Shown: positions 29,404 to 45,405, numbered from the stretch's first letter. The stretch is DNA of 64,000 nucleotides from Kosakonia oryzae (GCF_001658025.2 NZ_CP014007.2:5332001-5396000); one strand, 5' to 3'. The notes: a model not told the origin generated them from the sequence alone. Numbers and translations: made by a program.

Positions 29404-30390
29404 TTAATACATTGGTGTTAATGCTAAAGGTGGTTCTTGCAGAACATTCACCTGATCCAGAAAAATCGAAGTCTGGCTGCGCCAGTAATCTTCACTGCGC
29501 AGCCATGGGAAGTTTTTCGGAAACGCCGGATCGTCCCAGCGACGAATAAGCCACGCCAGATAGTAGACCTGACGCATGGCGCGAAGAGGCTCTATCAGGC
29601 CAAGTTCGGCACGATTAAATTCACAAAACTCTTCATACGCTTCGACGATCATCTCCAGTTGCATGCGCTGCTCGGCTTTATCGCCATGCAGCAGCATCCA
29701 TAGATCCTGTACCGCAGGACCATTACGTGCATCGTCTAAGTCAACAAACATCGGCCCGTCACGCCAGAGAATATTGCCAGCATGACAGTCGCCGTGCAGA
29801 CGCAGGAGATTGAAACGGCTGTGCCACTGCTCCATAACAGCATCAATAAGCTTATCAACAGCGCTCAAAAATGCCTCTTTCAATGACGCAGGAATAAGCG
29901 TAGTGGTTTCAAATAACTGGCGGGGTTCAATTAAATACTCTTTAACGCCAATATCCGGGCGATGAGTAAAACGTTTTTTGCTGCCGGTTTGATGCAATCG
30001 CCCAAGATAGCGACCAACCCATTCCATTTGATCCAGGTTGTCGGCTTCGAATTGCCGTCCGCCAACGCTTGGGAAGACAGCAAAATAGAAATCCTGATGA
30101 GTGAGTAAGGTCTGGTGATTAAAGGCAAGCGGTGCGGCAACCGGTACATCATCGTGCTGAAGATCCAGGGCAAACTCGTGCTCTTCAAGGATCTGCGCAA
30201 CCGACCAGCGCTCAGGACGATAAAATTTCACTACATACCGACGGCGATCTTCGTCCTGAAATTGATAAACGCGGTTTTCGTAGCTATTTAGCGGAGTAAG
30301 GCCAGAATCCACACGGATCCCCTGCGCAAATAGCGCATCCATGATGGTGTCGGGGTGTAGTGTCTGGAAAGTAAAAGCGTTACAGGTCAT
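29404..30390 (-). CDS. srkA: Stress response kinase A (YihE/RdoA)
   Basis: 328 aa, as in E. coli. APH/choline-kinase-like Ser/Thr protein kinase. The catalytic loop is [15 protein letters not shown] and the metal-binding segment is [11 protein letters not shown]. In E. coli it counters programmed death signalling by MazEF and is co-transcribed with dsbA under CpxR control. It lies 76 bp after yihD and 16 bp before dsbA. Confidence 0.97.
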   Translation of the reverse strand: MTCNAFTFQTLHPDTIMDALFAQGIRVDSGLTPLNSYENRVYQFQDEDRRRYVVKFYRPERWSVAQILEEHEFALDLQHDDVPVAAPLAFNHQTLLTHQDFYFAVFPSVGGRQFEADNLDQMEWVGRYLGRLHQTGSKKRFTHRPDIGVKEYLIEPRQLFETTTLIPASLKEAFLSAVDKLIDAVMEQWHSRFNLLRLHGDCHAGNILWRDGPMFVDLDDARNGPAVQDLWMLLHGDKAEQRMQLEMIVEAYEEFCEFNRAELGLIEPLRAMRQVYYLAWLIRRWDDPAFPKNFPWLRSEDYWRSQTSIFLDQVNVLQEPPLALTPMY

Positions 30391-30466
30391 CCTGGCATCC
30401 GAAAATTCGACGAATTAATTCAGGATACCATTTCGCGGCGCGTTCAGTGGCGCCGCTTACAAGCTT

Positions 30467-30736
30467 TTACTCTTTAATTACGCCGCGAGCGCGCAGCAGA
30501 GCGGTTTTAAAATCTTCTTCATAATCCTTCTGAATACCAGGGATGACGGCATCTTTCGCTGAGTCACGCATTTTCAGATGATAAATCAGGATGTCATCAC
30601 TTAAATCGGCCAGTTCGCCCTCATAACCTGACTCTTGCGCCAGTTTCTGCAAGAATTGCATTAAGTTTAATTCGGGTTCTTTTTGCCACGCTGGCTGGAG
30701 AAGTTCGATAACTTCGTTCAGGCGTTTACATTTCAT
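30467..30736 (-). CDS. yihD: YihD family protein (DUF1040)
   Basis: 89 aa from ATG 30736, with AAGGAG 8 bp upstream; an upstream in-frame start would add ten residues not found in E. coli. Small soluble protein, nearly identical to E. coli YihD along its whole length ([18 protein letters not shown]..., ...[11 protein letters not shown]). Function unknown. Divergent from mobA. Confidence 0.95.
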   Translation of the reverse strand: MKCKRLNEVIELLQPAWQKEPELNLMQFLQKLAQESGYEGELADLSDDILIYHLKMRDSAKDAVIPGIQKDYEEDFKTALLRARGVIKE

Positions 30737-30805
30737 GTTCGTGCTCCTTACTCTTGGTACAGACACGTTAGCAGGGTCAAACCCACAATAAAAGAGGCGA
30801 TACTG

Positions 30806-31384
30806 GTGGCAGTAAGTGATGCGGTAACTGGCGTAATACTGGCGGGGGGGAAAGCCTCACGCATGGGAGGAAATGATAAGGGATTATTGCAACTTAATGG
30901 CCAGCCACTTTGGCAGCATGTAGCGCAGAAACTGAAGCCACAGGTGACCGATATGGTAATTAGCGCTAATCGAAACCTCGATATCTATCGTGCCAGTGGC
31001 CTGCCAGTGCTGACGGATACGCTACGTAATTATCCCGGGCCACTGGCAGGAATGCTATCGGTAATGCAGCAACATTCAGGATCATGGTTCCTTTTCTGTC
31101 CCTGCGATACCCCACATATACCGGCAGATCTTGCTATACGGCTACAGAGAAACCGTCAGAAGGCCTTGGCTGTCTGGGTCCACGATGGCGAGCGGGATCA
31201 TCCAACTATCGCGTTGATTCATCGCGATATCATGCCCTCTTTACAGGCATACCTGGCAAGCGGTGAACGCAGGGTAATGATATTCCTGCGCGAGGCTGGC
31301 GGCCATGCGGTAGATTTTAGCGATGTTAAAGCCGCTTTCGCTAATGTGAATACCCCGGAAGAGCTGGCTCATTGGCAGGAGTAA
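30806..31384 (+). CDS. mobA: Molybdenum cofactor guanylyltransferase
   Basis: 192 aa from GTG 30806, selected by AAAGAGG upstream and by E. coli length (194 aa); the longer frame runs into the divergent yihD leader. Joins GMP to molybdopterin to give the MGD cofactor used by FdoG and other Mo enzymes. Nucleotide-binding N-terminus [17 protein letters not shown] and PCDTP near residue 100. It overlaps mobB by 13 bp if mobB starts at 31372. Confidence 0.95.
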   Translation: MAVSDAVTGVILAGGKASRMGGNDKGLLQLNGQPLWQHVAQKLKPQVTDMVISANRNLDIYRASGLPVLTDTLRNYPGPLAGMLSVMQQHSGSWFLFCPCDTPHIPADLAIRLQRNRQKALAVWVHDGERDHPTIALIHRDIMPSLQAYLASGERRVMIFLREAGGHAVDFSDVKAAFANVNTPEELAHWQE

Positions 31385-31890
31385 CTATGATTCCACTACT
31401 GGCTATTGCCGCATGGAGCGGTACAGGAAAGACCACACTCCTCAAGAAATTGATTCCAGAACTTTGCGCTCATGGTATTCGTCCGGGCTTAATAAAACAT
31501 ACTCACCATGATATGGATGTCGATAAACCGGGTAAAGATAGCTTTGAGCTGCGCAAGGCGGGAGCAGCACAAACTCTGGTCGCCAGTTCGCAGCGTTGGG
31601 CGCTGATGACAGAAACACCGGATGAAACCAGTCTGGATCTGGCGTATCTTGCAGGTCGAATGGATGCAACGAAACTGGATTTAGTGCTGGTCGAGGGTTT
31701 TAAACATGAGCCCGTGGCTAAAATTATGCTCTGGCGACAGGACTGCGGGCATAATCTGCAAGAGCTTATACTGGATGAGCATGTTATTGCGGTAGCCAGC
31801 GATGTAGCACTGGAACTTGATGTACCGGTGCTGGATATAAATGATATTGCTCAGATTGCTGGCTTTATTCTTCATTGGTTACGCGCATAG
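31372..31890 (+). CDS. mobB: Molybdopterin-guanine dinucleotide biosynthesis adaptor MobB
   Basis: 172 aa. GTP-binding protein that assists MobA. P-loop [10 protein letters not shown] near residue 15, followed by [16 protein letters not shown] and [10 protein letters not shown]. The start at 31372 ([10 protein letters not shown]) parallels E. coli MAGKTMIPLL; ATG 31387 is possible. It ends about 35 bp before the rrn terminator on the opposite strand. In E. coli mobB follows rrnA. Confidence 0.95.
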   Translation: MAGVTMIPLLAIAAWSGTGKTTLLKKLIPELCAHGIRPGLIKHTHHDMDVDKPGKDSFELRKAGAAQTLVASSQRWALMTETPDETSLDLAYLAGRMDATKLDLVLVEGFKHEPVAKIMLWRQDCGHNLQELILDEHVIAVASDVALELDVPVLDINDIAQIAGFILHWLRA

Positions 31891-31925
31891 AGCGTGTGAC
31901 CTTTTATTTTATCTGAGCGCAGACG

Positions 31926-31953
31926 CAAAAAGGCCATCCTTGCGGATGGCCTC
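31926..31953 (-). terminator. rRNA operon terminator
   Basis: On the minus strand, AGGCCATCC-GCAA-GGATGGCCT with T5 right after the stem, about 13 bp beyond the 5S gene. Typical rrn intrinsic terminator. Confidence 0.93.
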
Positions 31954-31965
31954 TTCACTGGTTTG

Positions 31966-32085
31966 ATGCCTGGCAGTTCCCTACTCTCGCATGGGGAGAC
32001 CCCACACTACCATCGGCGCTACGGCGTTTCACTTCTGAGTTCGGCATGGGGTCAGGTGGGACCACCGCGCTAGTGCCGCCAGGCA
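31966..32085 (-). rRNA. rrf: 5S ribosomal RNA
   Basis: 120 nt on the minus strand, from TGCCTGGCGGC to CTGCCAGGCAT, with CCGAACTCAGAAG in the middle as in E. coli. No tRNA gene lies between it and the terminator, unlike E. coli rrnC, which ends with tRNA-Asp and tRNA-Trp. Confidence 0.98.
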
Positions 32086-32177
32086 AATTCTGTTCACCGC
32101 CATGCCCCCAGGGCACACCGGTCTAATCTGTATCACGCTGAAAATTCTCTCTCACGCCAAAACATCTTCGGCGTTGT

Positions 32178-35082
<2,905 letters not shown>

Positions 35083-35190
35083 TCACAACCCGAAGATGTT
35101 TCTTCCGATTCATCATCGCATTGCGAAAATTTGAGAGACTCACGAACAACTTGCGTTGTTCAGTGTTTCAATTTTCAGCTTGATCCAGAT

Positions 35191-35202
35191 TTTTAAAGAG
35201 CA
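35191..35202 (-). promoter_or_regulatory. boxA antitermination signal in 16S-23S spacer
   Basis: TGCTCTTTAAAA on the minus strand in the spacer between tRNA-Glu and 23S, like the E. coli spacer boxA that loads Nus factors and SuhB. Confidence 0.8.
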
Positions 35203-35276
35203 TATATCTCAAACATGACTCGTAAGTCAGTTTTGAGATACGGATGGGCAACGCCTTTCACACATTCCCGCGCAAG

Positions 35277-35352
35277 TGGCGTCCCCTAGGGGATTCGAAC
35301 CCCTGTTACCGCCGTGAAAGGGCGGTGTCCTGGGCCTCTAGACGAAGGGGAC
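35277..35352 (-). tRNA. gltT/gltU-type: tRNA-Glu (UUC)
   Basis: 76 nt with encoded CCA. The acceptor stem is GTCCCCT / AGGGGAC, the anticodon loop contains CCTTTCACG with anticodon TTC, and the T arm has GGTTCGAATCC. A single Glu tRNA in the 16S-23S spacer is the type found in E. coli rrnB, C, E and G; rrnA has Ile and Ala instead. Confidence 0.98.
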
Positions 35353-35437
35353 ACATAGTCTGCTTCGCAAGACGCCTTGCTTTTTACTTTTCATCAGACA
35401 ATCTGTGTGAGCACTTCAGGGATGGGTTCTTTTAAGG

Positions 35438-36977
<1,540 letters not shown>

Positions 36978-37111
36978 AAAAGTTTGATGCTCAATGAATT
37001 AAACTTCGTAATGAATTACGTGTTCACTCGTTGAGACTTGGTATTCATTTTTGTCCGAAGACATTCAAGAATCCGCGTCACCTGAGTGCCCACACAGATT
37101 GTCTGATAAAT

Positions 37112-37123
37112 TGTTAAAGAGCA
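37112..37123 (-). promoter_or_regulatory. boxA in rrn leader
   Basis: TGCTCTTTAACA on the minus strand, 135 bp upstream of 16S, the exact rrn antitermination boxA. Confidence 0.9.
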
Positions 37124-37158
37124 GTGCCGCTGTGTTTTCGCTGCGGCGCGGGGTGTGC

Positions 37159-37186
37159 ATATTACGCTTTCCCGCCGTGAAGTCAA
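37159..37186 (-). promoter_or_regulatory. rrn P2 promoter
   Basis: Minus strand TTGACT (37181-37186), 16-bp spacer, TAATAT (37159-37164), followed by a GC-rich discriminator (GCACACCCCGCGCC), as in E. coli rrn P2. Confidence 0.93.
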
Positions 37187-37256
37187 CTGATTATTTTCAG
37201 ATTTCTTCGCCTGACAGGCCGGTGTGTTTGCCGTTGTGCCGTGTCAGTGGAGGCGC

Positions 37257-37310
37257 ATTATAGGGAGTTAATTCCGGCTGACAACCCCTAATTTGAAAAA
37301 AGTTTTCAAC
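37257..37310 (-). promoter_or_regulatory. rrn P1 promoter with UP element
   Basis: Minus strand TTGTCA (37279-37284), 16-bp spacer, TATAAT (37257-37262), with the discriminator GCGCCTCCACTG typical of stringent control. Upstream the A/T-rich AAAACTTTTTTCAAATTA (about 37288-37305) fits an UP element. The region up to yieP at 37436 may hold Fis sites, which I did not define. Confidence 0.92.
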
Positions 37311-37435
37311 CGTGTTTTTTTTCAACAAAACGCGGCAAAAAGAGGCATGAATAACTGATTTTGCTGTTTTTGCCACCACTGATAGATATCGAATGGCATA
37401 CTAGCAAGTGATACAAAGAAAAAAGGAAGTGAGAA

Positions 37436-38125
37436 ATGCCTTTAAACGCACAGCAGCTTGCCGCGCAGAAAAACATCTCCTGGGTGCTAGCAGAGAAACT
37501 GGCGCAACAGATCCTGAAAGGTGAATATGCTCCGGGCTCGATTTTGCCGGGTGAGATGGAACTGGGTGAGAAGTTTGGCGTGAGCCGCACCGCAGTCAGG
37601 GAAGCGGTAAAGACATTAACCGCAAAAGGGATGGTCTTGCCTCGCCCGCGTATCGGTACCCGGGTAATGCCCCGCGACAACTGGAACTTCCTTGATAAAG
37701 AATTGTTGTTCTGGTGGATGCACGAGGACAACTTCAAGGAAATTATTCAGCACTTCCTTATTATGCGCAGCAGCCTTGAGCCTCAAGCTTGCCTGCTCGC
37801 AGCAACACTCGCCAGCGCAGAACAAAAAGCGTATCTCAATACCTTAATGGAAGAGATGGTCAGCCTGAAAAAGAACTTTAACCGCGAACGCTGGATTGAA
37901 GTGGATATGGCCTGGCATGAACACATCTACGCAATGAGTGATAACCCCTTCCTTATTTCTTTCTCTTCACTCTTTCATTCGATTTACCACACCTACTTTA
38001 CCTCTATAACGCAAAACGAAGTGATCAAACTCGACCTTCACCAGGCGATTGTGGACGCCATTCAGGAAAGCGACGGCGAGAGCGCATTCCGGGCGAGCCA
38101 GTTATTACTGAATACGCCTAATTAA
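37436..38125 (+). CDS. yieP: GntR/FadR-family regulator YieP
   Basis: 229 aa. N-terminal winged helix (about 15-80; [20 protein letters not shown]) and C-terminal all-helical FCD ligand domain with His-containing segments ([18 protein letters not shown]). Closely matches E. coli YieP, which sits upstream of rrnC. AAGGAAG precedes the ATG. It is divergent from the rRNA operon and 11 bp before hsrA, which it may regulate. Confidence 0.95.
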   Translation: MPLNAQQLAAQKNISWVLAEKLAQQILKGEYAPGSILPGEMELGEKFGVSRTAVREAVKTLTAKGMVLPRPRIGTRVMPRDNWNFLDKELLFWWMHEDNFKEIIQHFLIMRSSLEPQACLLAATLASAEQKAYLNTLMEEMVSLKKNFNRERWIEVDMAWHEHIYAMSDNPFLISFSSLFHSIYHTYFTSITQNEVIKLDLHQAIVDAIQESDGESAFRASQLLLNTPN

Positions 38126-38136
38126 CGGGAATTGGT

Positions 38137-39540
38137 ATGACAGAGAAGAAAGCGCGCAGTATGGCTGGCCTGCCATGGATCGCAGCAATGGCTTTTTTTA
38201 TGCAGGCACTGGATGCCACCATTCTTAACACCGCATTACCCGCAATAGCACAGAGTCTTGGCCGTTCTCCGCTGGCGATGCAATCCACCATCATTAGTTA
38301 CACGCTGACAGTGGCAATGTTGATCCCGATGAGCGGCTGGCTGGCAGACCGTTTTGGCACTCGTCGGGTATTTATGCTGGCGGTAAGCCTGTTTACTCTC
38401 GGCTCACTGGCGTGCGCGCTCTCCAACTCACTGCCAATGCTGGTGATATTCCGTGTCATTCAGGGGATTGGCGGTGCGATGATGATGCCGGTAGCCCGTC
38501 TGGCATTACTACGCGCGTATCCGCGCAGTGAATTACTGCCGGTCCTGAACTTCGTCACCATGCCCGGGCTTGTCGGGCCGATTCTTGGCCCGGTATTGGG
38601 CGGCGTGCTGGTCACCTGGGCAAGCTGGCACTGGATCTTTTTGATTAATATCCCGATTGGTATCGCAGGCCTCTTCTATGCGCGGAAATATATGCCGAAC
38701 TTCACCACGCCACGGCGAAGTTTCGATATGGGGGGCTTTTTCCTTTTTGGTTTAAGCCTTGTGCTGTTTTCCAGCGGCATGGAGCTATTTGGAGAGAAGC
38801 TGGTCGCCAGCTGGATTGCTTTCGCAATTATCCTCAGCGGTCTCGGTTTGCTTTGGGCTTACGTCCGCCATGCGCGCCGCCATCCTGGGCCGCTGATATC
38901 ACTCAATCTGTTTAACACCCGCACCTTTTCCGTCGGCATCGCCGGGAACATTGCTTCCCGCCTGGGGACGGGTTGCGTACCGTTTTTGATGCCGCTGATG
39001 TTGCAGGTCGGTTTTGGGTATCCCGCGCTGATTGCTGGTTGCATGATGGCGCCAACCGCGCTGGGCTCTATTCTGGCAAAATCCACGGTCACACAGATAT
39101 TGCGCTGGTTCGGTTATCGCAAGACGCTGGTTGGTATTACGCTGTTTATTGGTTTGATGATTGCCCAGTTCGCGCTGCAAACGCCGGCGATGGCAGTATG
39201 GATGCTGGTGCTGCCGCTGTTCATCCTGGGGATGGCAATGTCCACCCAGTTTACCTCGATGAATACTATTACTCTGGCGGACTTAACCGATGAAAATGCC
39301 AGCAGCGGCAACAGCGTCCTGGCGGTTACGCAACAGTTATCGATAAGTCTGGGGGTCGCGGTCAGCGCTGCGGTGCTGCGTTTCTATGAAGGGTTCGATA
39401 GCATTAATACTGTGGAGCAGTTCCACTATACCTTTATTACCATGGGCGCTATCACGCTGCTCTCCGCGCTGGTCTTTATGCTGCTGAAAGCGAAAGATGG
39501 CCGCAACCTAATCAAAGAGCGCCACAAAAAATCAGGCTGA
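38137..39540 (+). CDS. hsrA: Multidrug-type MFS transporter HsrA (YieO), DHA2 family
   Basis: 467 aa major-facilitator protein with about 13-14 membrane helices. Features are [20 protein letters not shown] (DHA2 motif D1), [12 protein letters not shown] (motif A) and [19 protein letters not shown] (motif C). E. coli HsrA (475 aa) affects homocysteine- and starvation-related sensitivity; its substrate is unclear. It follows yieP by 11 bp, and its end overlaps the convergent rbsR by 9 bp. Confidence 0.94.
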   Translation: MTEKKARSMAGLPWIAAMAFFMQALDATILNTALPAIAQSLGRSPLAMQSTIISYTLTVAMLIPMSGWLADRFGTRRVFMLAVSLFTLGSLACALSNSLPMLVIFRVIQGIGGAMMMPVARLALLRAYPRSELLPVLNFVTMPGLVGPILGPVLGGVLVTWASWHWIFLINIPIGIAGLFYARKYMPNFTTPRRSFDMGGFFLFGLSLVLFSSGMELFGEKLVASWIAFAIILSGLGLLWAYVRHARRHPGPLISLNLFNTRTFSVGIAGNIASRLGTGCVPFLMPLMLQVGFGYPALIAGCMMAPTALGSILAKSTVTQILRWFGYRKTLVGITLFIGLMIAQFALQTPAMAVWMLVLPLFILGMAMSTQFTSMNTITLADLTDENASSGNSVLAVTQQLSISLGVAVSAAVLRFYEGFDSINTVEQFHYTFITMGAITLLSALVFMLLKAKDGRNLIKERHKKSG

Positions 39541-40524
39541 ACCGCGCTCGATCAGAATCGGCGTGAGCTGCAACCGCTGTTGCTGTAAACCCGGTTCAGC
39601 AATACGGTGGATAAGCACGTCAATTGCCAGCTCACCCAGTTCATCTTTTGGTTGATGAATAGTGGTGAGCGGTGGAGTCATATAGCGCGCCAGTTCAATA
39701 TCGTCGTAACCGACAATCGCCATATCTTGCGGGATCTTCAACCCGGCCTGATACAAAGCCTGGTATGCGCCAACAGCCATCGCATCGTTGCCGATAAAGA
39801 CCGCCTGCGGGCGTTCGTTCATCGCCAGTAATGCCTGCATGGCATCAAAACCGCCACCGAATTCAAAGTCGCTCTCGATTTCATCGCCTTCACGAATGGT
39901 TAACCCGGCGCGCGTCATCGCTTCGCGATACCCCTCCAGACGCAAACGCGCAGGCGTTTTATCCAGTGGCCCGGTGATACAGGCTATACGCGTGAATCCT
40001 TTATTGATCAGATACTGCGTTGCCATATCGCCACCCAGCAAGGAGTTATCCTGAATCAGATCGCTATCACCGTTAAATGGCGCCCAGTCCATCATTACAG
40101 TCGGTATGGAAGGATAGCGCTGCATGATCTCTTGCGAAGGCTGATGGGTCTCAGTGCATAACAGCAACAACCCGTCGACGCGCTTCTGCATCAGCGTTTC
40201 CAGATTACTGTTCATCCGCTGTTCATCACCTTCGGTATTGCACAACACCAGGCTGTAACCGCGCTCAAAACAGCTACGCTCCACGCCGCGCACCAGCTCG
40301 GAATAAAAGGGATTAGTACTGGCGGTTATCAGCATGCCGATGGTGCGGGTCTGATTGATTTTCAGACTCCGCGCCAGCGCGGAAGGGGCATAGTTCAGCG
40401 TTTTGATCGCCGTTTCCACCTTCTCCCGAACAGCATCACTGACAAAGCGATCTTTGTTAATAACGTGGGATACCGTTGAGGTGGAAACGCCCGCCACGCG
40501 GGCAACATCCTTCATGGTGGCCAA
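39532..40524 (-). CDS. rbsR: Ribose operon repressor RbsR
   Basis: 330 aa LacI-family repressor. Helix-turn-helix [20 protein letters not shown] at residues 3-23, hinge, and periplasmic-binding-like ligand domain for ribose. It recognises CGAAACGTTTCG palindromes, of which two stand before rbsD. Last gene of rbsDACBKR, 3 bp after rbsK; tail-to-tail overlap of 9 bp with hsrA. Confidence 0.97.
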   Translation of the reverse strand: MATMKDVARVAGVSTSTVSHVINKDRFVSDAVREKVETAIKTLNYAPSALARSLKINQTRTIGMLITASTNPFYSELVRGVERSCFERGYSLVLCNTEGDEQRMNSNLETLMQKRVDGLLLLCTETHQPSQEIMQRYPSIPTVMMDWAPFNGDSDLIQDNSLLGGDMATQYLINKGFTRIACITGPLDKTPARLRLEGYREAMTRAGLTIREGDEIESDFEFGGGFDAMQALLAMNERPQAVFIGNDAMAVGAYQALYQAGLKIPQDMAIVGYDDIELARYMTPPLTTIHQPKDELGELAIDVLIHRIAEPGLQQQRLQLTPILIERGSA

Positions 40525-40527
40525 GTT

Positions 40528-41457
40528 TCACCCCTGCTGAGAGAGAAAATCATCAATCTCTTTGCGCCACGGAACAGAAGGTTGCGCGCCTTTACGCGTG
40601 ACAGCAATCGCCGCTGCTGCATGAGCAAAACGGATCGCTTCATCCAGCGTTTTCTCTTCCAGCAATGCCGTCAACAGCGCGCCGTTAAAGGTATCGCCAG
40701 CGGCAATGGTATCAATGGCTTTGACTTTAAAGCCGGGAACGCGTTTACCTTCACCATTAACACTTGCCCATACGCCACGGCTGCCAAGGGTAATAATTAC
40801 CGTCTTGATACCTTTGGCATGCAGCGCCTGCGCGGCGCGCGCGGCGTCTTCATCGCTGTCAACGCGAATACCGGTCAGTTTTTCCGCTTCGGTTTCATTT
40901 GGCGTGATGATGTCCACCAGCGCCAGCAGTTCATCGGAGAGTTCCCGCGCCGGAGCCGGGTTAAGCGCTACGGTCGTATGATTCTGCTGCGCGATGCGCG
41001 CGGCAGCCAGCACGCTTTCTACCGGCGACTCCAGTTGCATCAGCAACGCCGATGCGTTCGCAATCAGCGCGTGCTGCGCTTCTACGCGTTCAATCGAAAG
41101 CGCCGCATTCGCTCCCGCATGAATACCGATGACATTCTCACCTTCGCCATTAACAAAAATCAGCGCCACGCCGGTGGATTCACCCGCAACAACGCTGACT
41201 GGCGCCACATCAATATGATCGCTTTCCAGCTGCTTACGAACGCGAGCGCCCGTGTCGTCATCGCCCGTACAAGCGATAAAAGCGATATCGGCGCCGCTAC
41301 GCCCGGCAGCAACCGCCTGGTTTGCGCCTTTACCACCGAAAGCCACCTGATACTGGCTGCCGGTGACGGTTTCGCCCGGCGTCGGAAAAGATTCAAGGTT
41401 AAGAATGTGATCGGCATTGATACTACCAAGGACGACGAGTTTGCCTGCGGTTTTCAT
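40528..41457 (-). CDS. rbsK: Ribokinase
   Basis: 309 aa PfkB-family kinase that phosphorylates D-ribose to ribose-5-phosphate. N-terminal GGKGANQAVAAGRSG (residues about 41-55), anion-hole/base motif DTIAAGDTFNGALL near 250. 112 bp separate it from rbsB, including a strong hairpin that may lower its expression relative to rbsB. Confidence 0.98.
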   Translation of the reverse strand: MKTAGKLVVLGSINADHILNLESFPTPGETVTGSQYQVAFGGKGANQAVAAGRSGADIAFIACTGDDDTGARVRKQLESDHIDVAPVSVVAGESTGVALIFVNGEGENVIGIHAGANAALSIERVEAQHALIANASALLMQLESPVESVLAAARIAQQNHTTVALNPAPARELSDELLALVDIITPNETEAEKLTGIRVDSDEDAARAAQALHAKGIKTVIITLGSRGVWASVNGEGKRVPGFKVKAIDTIAAGDTFNGALLTALLEEKTLDEAIRFAHAAAAIAVTRKGAQPSVPWRKEIDDFLSQQG

Positions 41458-41477
41458 GATGAGCTAGTCCATAAAGT

Positions 41478-41499
41478 GCGCCACCGTTCCCGGTGGCGC
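41478..41499 (-). other. Intercistronic hairpin between rbsB and rbsK
   Basis: GCGCCACC-GGGAAC-GGTGGCGC stem-loop on the transcribed strand, without a T-run. Likely a 3' stabiliser of the abundant rbsB message or a partial attenuator before rbsK. Confidence 0.65.
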
Positions 41500-41569
41500 G
41501 TGCCATGCTTTTCTTTATTTTTACGTTGTCCCCAGCCGGCAGGTTCAAGCCCACCGACTGAACTGCTTA

Positions 41570-42460
41570 TTACTGCTTGATGACCAGTTTCAGGTCAACC
41601 GGGTTTTTCGCGTAGACTTTTTCGCCTTTCAGCACTTTGTCTGCGGTATCAACACCTTTCGCGCCAATCTGCTCCGGCAACTGAGCAATCGTTGCTGCCA
41701 GTTTGCCGTCATTTACGGCTTTAATACCGTCTGGCGTACCGTCAAAGCCCACCACCATCACGTCGGTTTTACCGGCAGTTTGCAGTGCACGCAGCGCGCC
41801 CAGCGCCATTTCATCGTTCTGGGCAAAGACTGCCTGAACATCCGGGTGAGCCGTCAGCAGGTTCTGCATGACGTTCAGGCCCTTAGTACGGTCGAAGTCT
41901 GCCGGCTGGCTGGCCAGCACGTTAAATTTATGAGCGGCAACGGCCTGCTGGAAACCTTCACCACGTTCACGTGCAGCAGAAGTCCCGGCGATACCCGCCA
42001 GTTCGATAACTTTCGCACCTTCACCCACTTTTTTAGCGATGTAGTCGCCAGCAATTTTGCCGCCGAGCACGTTATCAGAGGCAATGTGGCTGACCACTTC
42101 ACCGCTGGTTGCTACGCGGTCAAGGGTAATTACCGGGATTTTTGCCTGGTTAGCCATTTTGATCGCGTTACCAACAGCATCGGAGTCTGTCGGGTTAATC
42201 AGCAGCAGTTTGGTACCGCGAACGGTCAGATCCTGCACGTTGGCCAGCTCTTTGGCCGGGTTGTTCTGCGAATCCAGGACAACCAGGTCATACCCCAGTT
42301 TATTCGCCTCTTTCTGTGCTCCATCCTTCAGAGAGACGAAGAACGGGTTGTTCAGCGTGGAAATCACCAGAGCAATAGAGTCTTTCGCCATCGCGTTTGC
42401 GCTAATGGTGGCGCTCAGTGCAACAGCAGAAACCAGAGTGGCCAGTTTTTTCATGTTCAT
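41570..42460 (-). CDS. rbsB: Ribose ABC transporter periplasmic binding protein
   Basis: 296 aa from ATG 42460 (MNMKKLATL), the E. coli start, with AGGA 11 bp upstream; a GTG two codons earlier is possible. Signal peptide to ANAMA, then a type I periplasmic sugar-binding fold ([19 protein letters not shown]). Delivers ribose to RbsAC and also to the chemoreceptor Trg in E. coli. Confidence 0.98.
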   Translation of the reverse strand: MNMKKLATLVSAVALSATISANAMAKDSIALVISTLNNPFFVSLKDGAQKEANKLGYDLVVLDSQNNPAKELANVQDLTVRGTKLLLINPTDSDAVGNAIKMANQAKIPVITLDRVATSGEVVSHIASDNVLGGKIAGDYIAKKVGEGAKVIELAGIAGTSAARERGEGFQQAVAAHKFNVLASQPADFDRTKGLNVMQNLLTAHPDVQAVFAQNDEMALGALRALQTAGKTDVMVVGFDGTPDGIKAVNDGKLAATIAQLPEQIGAKGVDTADKVLKGEKVYAKNPVDLKLVIKQ

Positions 42461-42486
42461 ATTCACGAGTCCTGTTGTGTAGGTAA

Positions 42487-43452
42487 TTACTGCTTTTTGT
42501 TGTCTACCAGCACCGCGAGCAGAATCACCACTGCTTTAACGATCATCTGGTAATAGGAGGAAACGCTCAACAAATTCAATCCATTATTGAGGAAGCCCAG
42601 AATCAATGCGCCGATCAACGTCCCAACAATGCGACCTTTACCGCCAGCCAGACTGGTTCCGCCCAATACCACCGCAGCAATAGCATCCAGTTCATAACCG
42701 GCCCCCGCAGTAGGCTGAGCAGAAGAGAGACGCGCCACTTCAATAATGCCCGCCAGTGAAGCCAGCAGGCCGCACAGCGAGTAGACGATAATTTTCACTT
42801 TATCGACGGAGATGCCGGACAAGCGCGTCGCCGCTTCGTTACCGCCCAGAGCATAGATATAGCGGCCCAGGCGAGTTTGATGCAATAAATACCAGGCGGC
42901 GATAAAGACCACAGCCATCAACCACACTGGCGTCGGGATCCCGAGCGGGCGACCAATACCAAACCAGCCAAAAATATCTGCGTTAGCGGTAAATCCGGTA
43001 TTGATTGGGCTGCCATTGGTGTAAACCAGCGTTACACCGCGCAGCAGCAACATCATTACCAGAGTCGCGATAAACGCCTGCACGCGGCCTTTCGCGACAA
43101 TCACCCCGGTAACGGCACCGATCGCCGCCCCGAGCGCCAACGCACCAGCAACGGCCACCAGCGCATTCACTTCCACGCCAATCATCGATGCCGCAACCGC
43201 GCCGGTGAGCGCCAGCAGGGAACCGACGGACAGATCAATACCCGAAGTCAGGATAACCAGCGTCATCCCCACCGCCATAATGGCGTTTACCGAGGTTTGT
43301 TGCAGGATGTTCAGCAGGTTATTGACGGTAAAAAAGTTCGGACTCATGGTCGAAACAATCGCAATCAACACCAGCAAAGCAATTAACGATTTTTGTTCCA
43401 TTAGCCATGCTTTGCTGAAATAACGGCGACCAGAAACAGCCTGGGTAGTCAT
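42487..43452 (-). CDS. rbsC: Ribose ABC transporter permease
   Basis: 321 aa inner-membrane permease of the BPD_transp_2 type with 8-10 helices and the conserved [15 protein letters not shown] and [20 protein letters not shown] segments. Forms the channel with RbsA. Starts 5 bp after rbsA. Confidence 0.97.
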   Translation of the reverse strand: MTTQAVSGRRYFSKAWLMEQKSLIALLVLIAIVSTMSPNFFTVNNLLNILQQTSVNAIMAVGMTLVILTSGIDLSVGSLLALTGAVAASMIGVEVNALVAVAGALALGAAIGAVTGVIVAKGRVQAFIATLVMMLLLRGVTLVYTNGSPINTGFTANADIFGWFGIGRPLGIPTPVWLMAVVFIAAWYLLHQTRLGRYIYALGGNEAATRLSGISVDKVKIIVYSLCGLLASLAGIIEVARLSSAQPTAGAGYELDAIAAVVLGGTSLAGGKGRIVGTLIGALILGFLNNGLNLLSVSSYYQMIVKAVVILLAVLVDNKKQ

Positions 43453-43457
43453 CTTTT

Positions 43458-44963
43458 TTACTCCTGATTCACACGATTAAGCTTGCCCACAGCGGCAGCC
43501 ATCAACACTTCCTGAGTGGCCTGCTCGCGCGTGAATTCACCGCCGAGATGCCCTTCATGCATCACCATAATGCGATCGCTCATTCCCAGCACTTCCGGCA
43601 TTTCAGAGGAGACCAGGATGATGCTCAGCCCGTCAGCCTTGAACTGGTTAATAAGCTGATAAATCTCTTTTTTCGCCCCCACATCGACGCCGCGCGTCGG
43701 TTCGTCGAGGATCAGCACTTTTGGCCGCGTCATCAAACCACGGGCAATCGCCACTTTTTGCTGATTACCACCGGAGAGCAAACCAATTGCCTGCTCCATT
43801 GATGGCGTTTTCACATTGAACAGACGGATAAAATCATTCACCGCCTGCTGTTCATCTTTATGCTTCAGCGAACCACCCGCGCGGCTGAAGTAACGCAGCG
43901 CCGTCAGCGACATATTCTCTTTCACCGACATGCCGAGCACTAAGCCGTCACGCTTACGGTCTTCTGAAATATAGACGATGCCGTTCGCCAGCCCGTCCTG
44001 CGGAGAGCGGGTGATCACTTCATGACCGTCGAGTGTCACATAACCGTTGGTGCGCGGCAGTGCGCCATACAGCACTTTCATCAGTTCGGTGCGGCCAGCG
44101 CCCATCAACCCGGCGACGCCAAGGATCTCGCCTTTGCGCAGGGTGAAACTGACGTTTTCCACGCCGGGGCCACACAGATTATCGACGGTAAGACGCACTT
44201 CGCCCGGCGCTTGATCCAGCCGCGGGTATTGATCTTCCAGCTTGCGCCCAACCATCATTTCGATCAGCGTATCTTCGGTGAGCGTCGCCACTTCACGCTC
44301 GGCGATAAACTGCCCGTCACGGAAAACCGTCACGTCATCGCAAATCTCGAAGATCTCTTTCAGACGATGGGAGATATAGACAATGCCGCGCCCCTGCGAT
44401 TTCAGCTCGCGGATCACGCGGAACAGCGATTCGGTTTCGGTGTCCGTCAGGGCATCGGTGGGTTCATCCATAATGATGACTTGCGATTCGTAGCTCATCA
44501 CTTTGGCGATTTCGACCATTTGCTGATCGCCGATGGAGAGTTCCCCGACCAGCCGATCGCTCTTAAAGCGCAGATTCAGTTTGGCCAGCAGCTTGTCGGC
44601 TTCAGCAAACATCTTTTTCCAGTCGATTTTGCCGAAGCGATTGACGAACTCACGTCCGAGAAAAATATTCTCAGCGATGGTGAGCTGCGGGATCAGATTC
44701 AGTTCCTGGTGGATGATGCCGATACCGGCTTCCTGCGATGATTTTGGGCCGTTAAAGGTGGTCTCTTTTCCCAGCCACAGCAGCGAACCGGCGTCGCGGG
44801 TATAAATCCCCGTCAGCACTTTCATCATCGTGGATTTACCGGCGCCGTTTTCACCTACCAGCGCCATTACGCGGCCTGGATAGACATTCAGCGCCGCGCC
44901 GGAAAGAGCTTTAACGCCGGGGAAGGCTTTATCGATCCCCTTGAGTTGCAGTAACGCGTCCAT
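43458..44963 (-). CDS. rbsA: Ribose ABC transporter ATP-binding protein
   Basis: 501 aa from ATG 44963, matching E. coli; the 15-residue upstream extension overlaps rbsD. Two fused ABC domains: the first has GENGAGKST and [13 protein letters not shown], the second the degenerate Walker [10 protein letters not shown] and a good signature [15 protein letters not shown]. It powers ribose uptake through RbsC. It lies 7 bp after rbsD. Confidence 0.97.
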   Translation of the reverse strand: MDALLQLKGIDKAFPGVKALSGAALNVYPGRVMALVGENGAGKSTMMKVLTGIYTRDAGSLLWLGKETTFNGPKSSQEAGIGIIHQELNLIPQLTIAENIFLGREFVNRFGKIDWKKMFAEADKLLAKLNLRFKSDRLVGELSIGDQQMVEIAKVMSYESQVIIMDEPTDALTDTETESLFRVIRELKSQGRGIVYISHRLKEIFEICDDVTVFRDGQFIAEREVATLTEDTLIEMMVGRKLEDQYPRLDQAPGEVRLTVDNLCGPGVENVSFTLRKGEILGVAGLMGAGRTELMKVLYGALPRTNGYVTLDGHEVITRSPQDGLANGIVYISEDRKRDGLVLGMSVKENMSLTALRYFSRAGGSLKHKDEQQAVNDFIRLFNVKTPSMEQAIGLLSGGNQQKVAIARGLMTRPKVLILDEPTRGVDVGAKKEIYQLINQFKADGLSIILVSSEMPEVLGMSDRIMVMHEGHLGGEFTREQATQEVLMAAAVGKLNRVNQE

Positions 44964-44970
44964 GATGGCC

Positions 44971-45390
44971 TCAGAAAGTGACGCCAGCACAGAGAATGAT
45001 ATTCGCAAACGGGGAACACTCCCCGCTGCGAATCACCGCATGACTGTCCGCGGTGTGTTTTTTAAACTGCTCGTGCGTAACGTACCGCACTTCTATGGTG
45101 TTTCCCTGGTGTTGTTGCAGTTGCTCAAGAGACTTAAGCAACGTTTCGTGGAGCTGCGGATTATGTTCTTTGATTTCCAGCGCCAGGATAGCGGATTCAA
45201 CCTGCATTTCGGCGGTCACCACATCCAGCACCTGCATAAAGGACGGTACGCCCTGCGTTAGCGCCATATCAATGCGTTGCGTATTACGCGGCACCGGCAA
45301 CCCGGCATCACATACCACCAGCGTATCGGTATGACCAAGACGAGAGATAACTGACGAAATGTCAGCGTTCAATACACGACCTTTTTTCAT
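44971..45390 (-). CDS. rbsD: D-ribose pyranase
   Basis: 139 aa. Converts beta-ribopyranose to ribofuranose for ribokinase. Conserved [20 protein letters not shown] with catalytic-type His20 and Asp residues, ending [17 protein letters not shown]. First gene of the ribose operon, behind two RbsR-type palindromes. Confidence 0.97.
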   Translation of the reverse strand: MKKGRVLNADISSVISRLGHTDTLVVCDAGLPVPRNTQRIDMALTQGVPSFMQVLDVVTAEMQVESAILALEIKEHNPQLHETLLKSLEQLQQHQGNTIEVRYVTHEQFKKHTADSHAVIRSGECSPFANIILCAGVTF

Positions 45391-45405
45391 TTTTTATGCT
45401 CCACT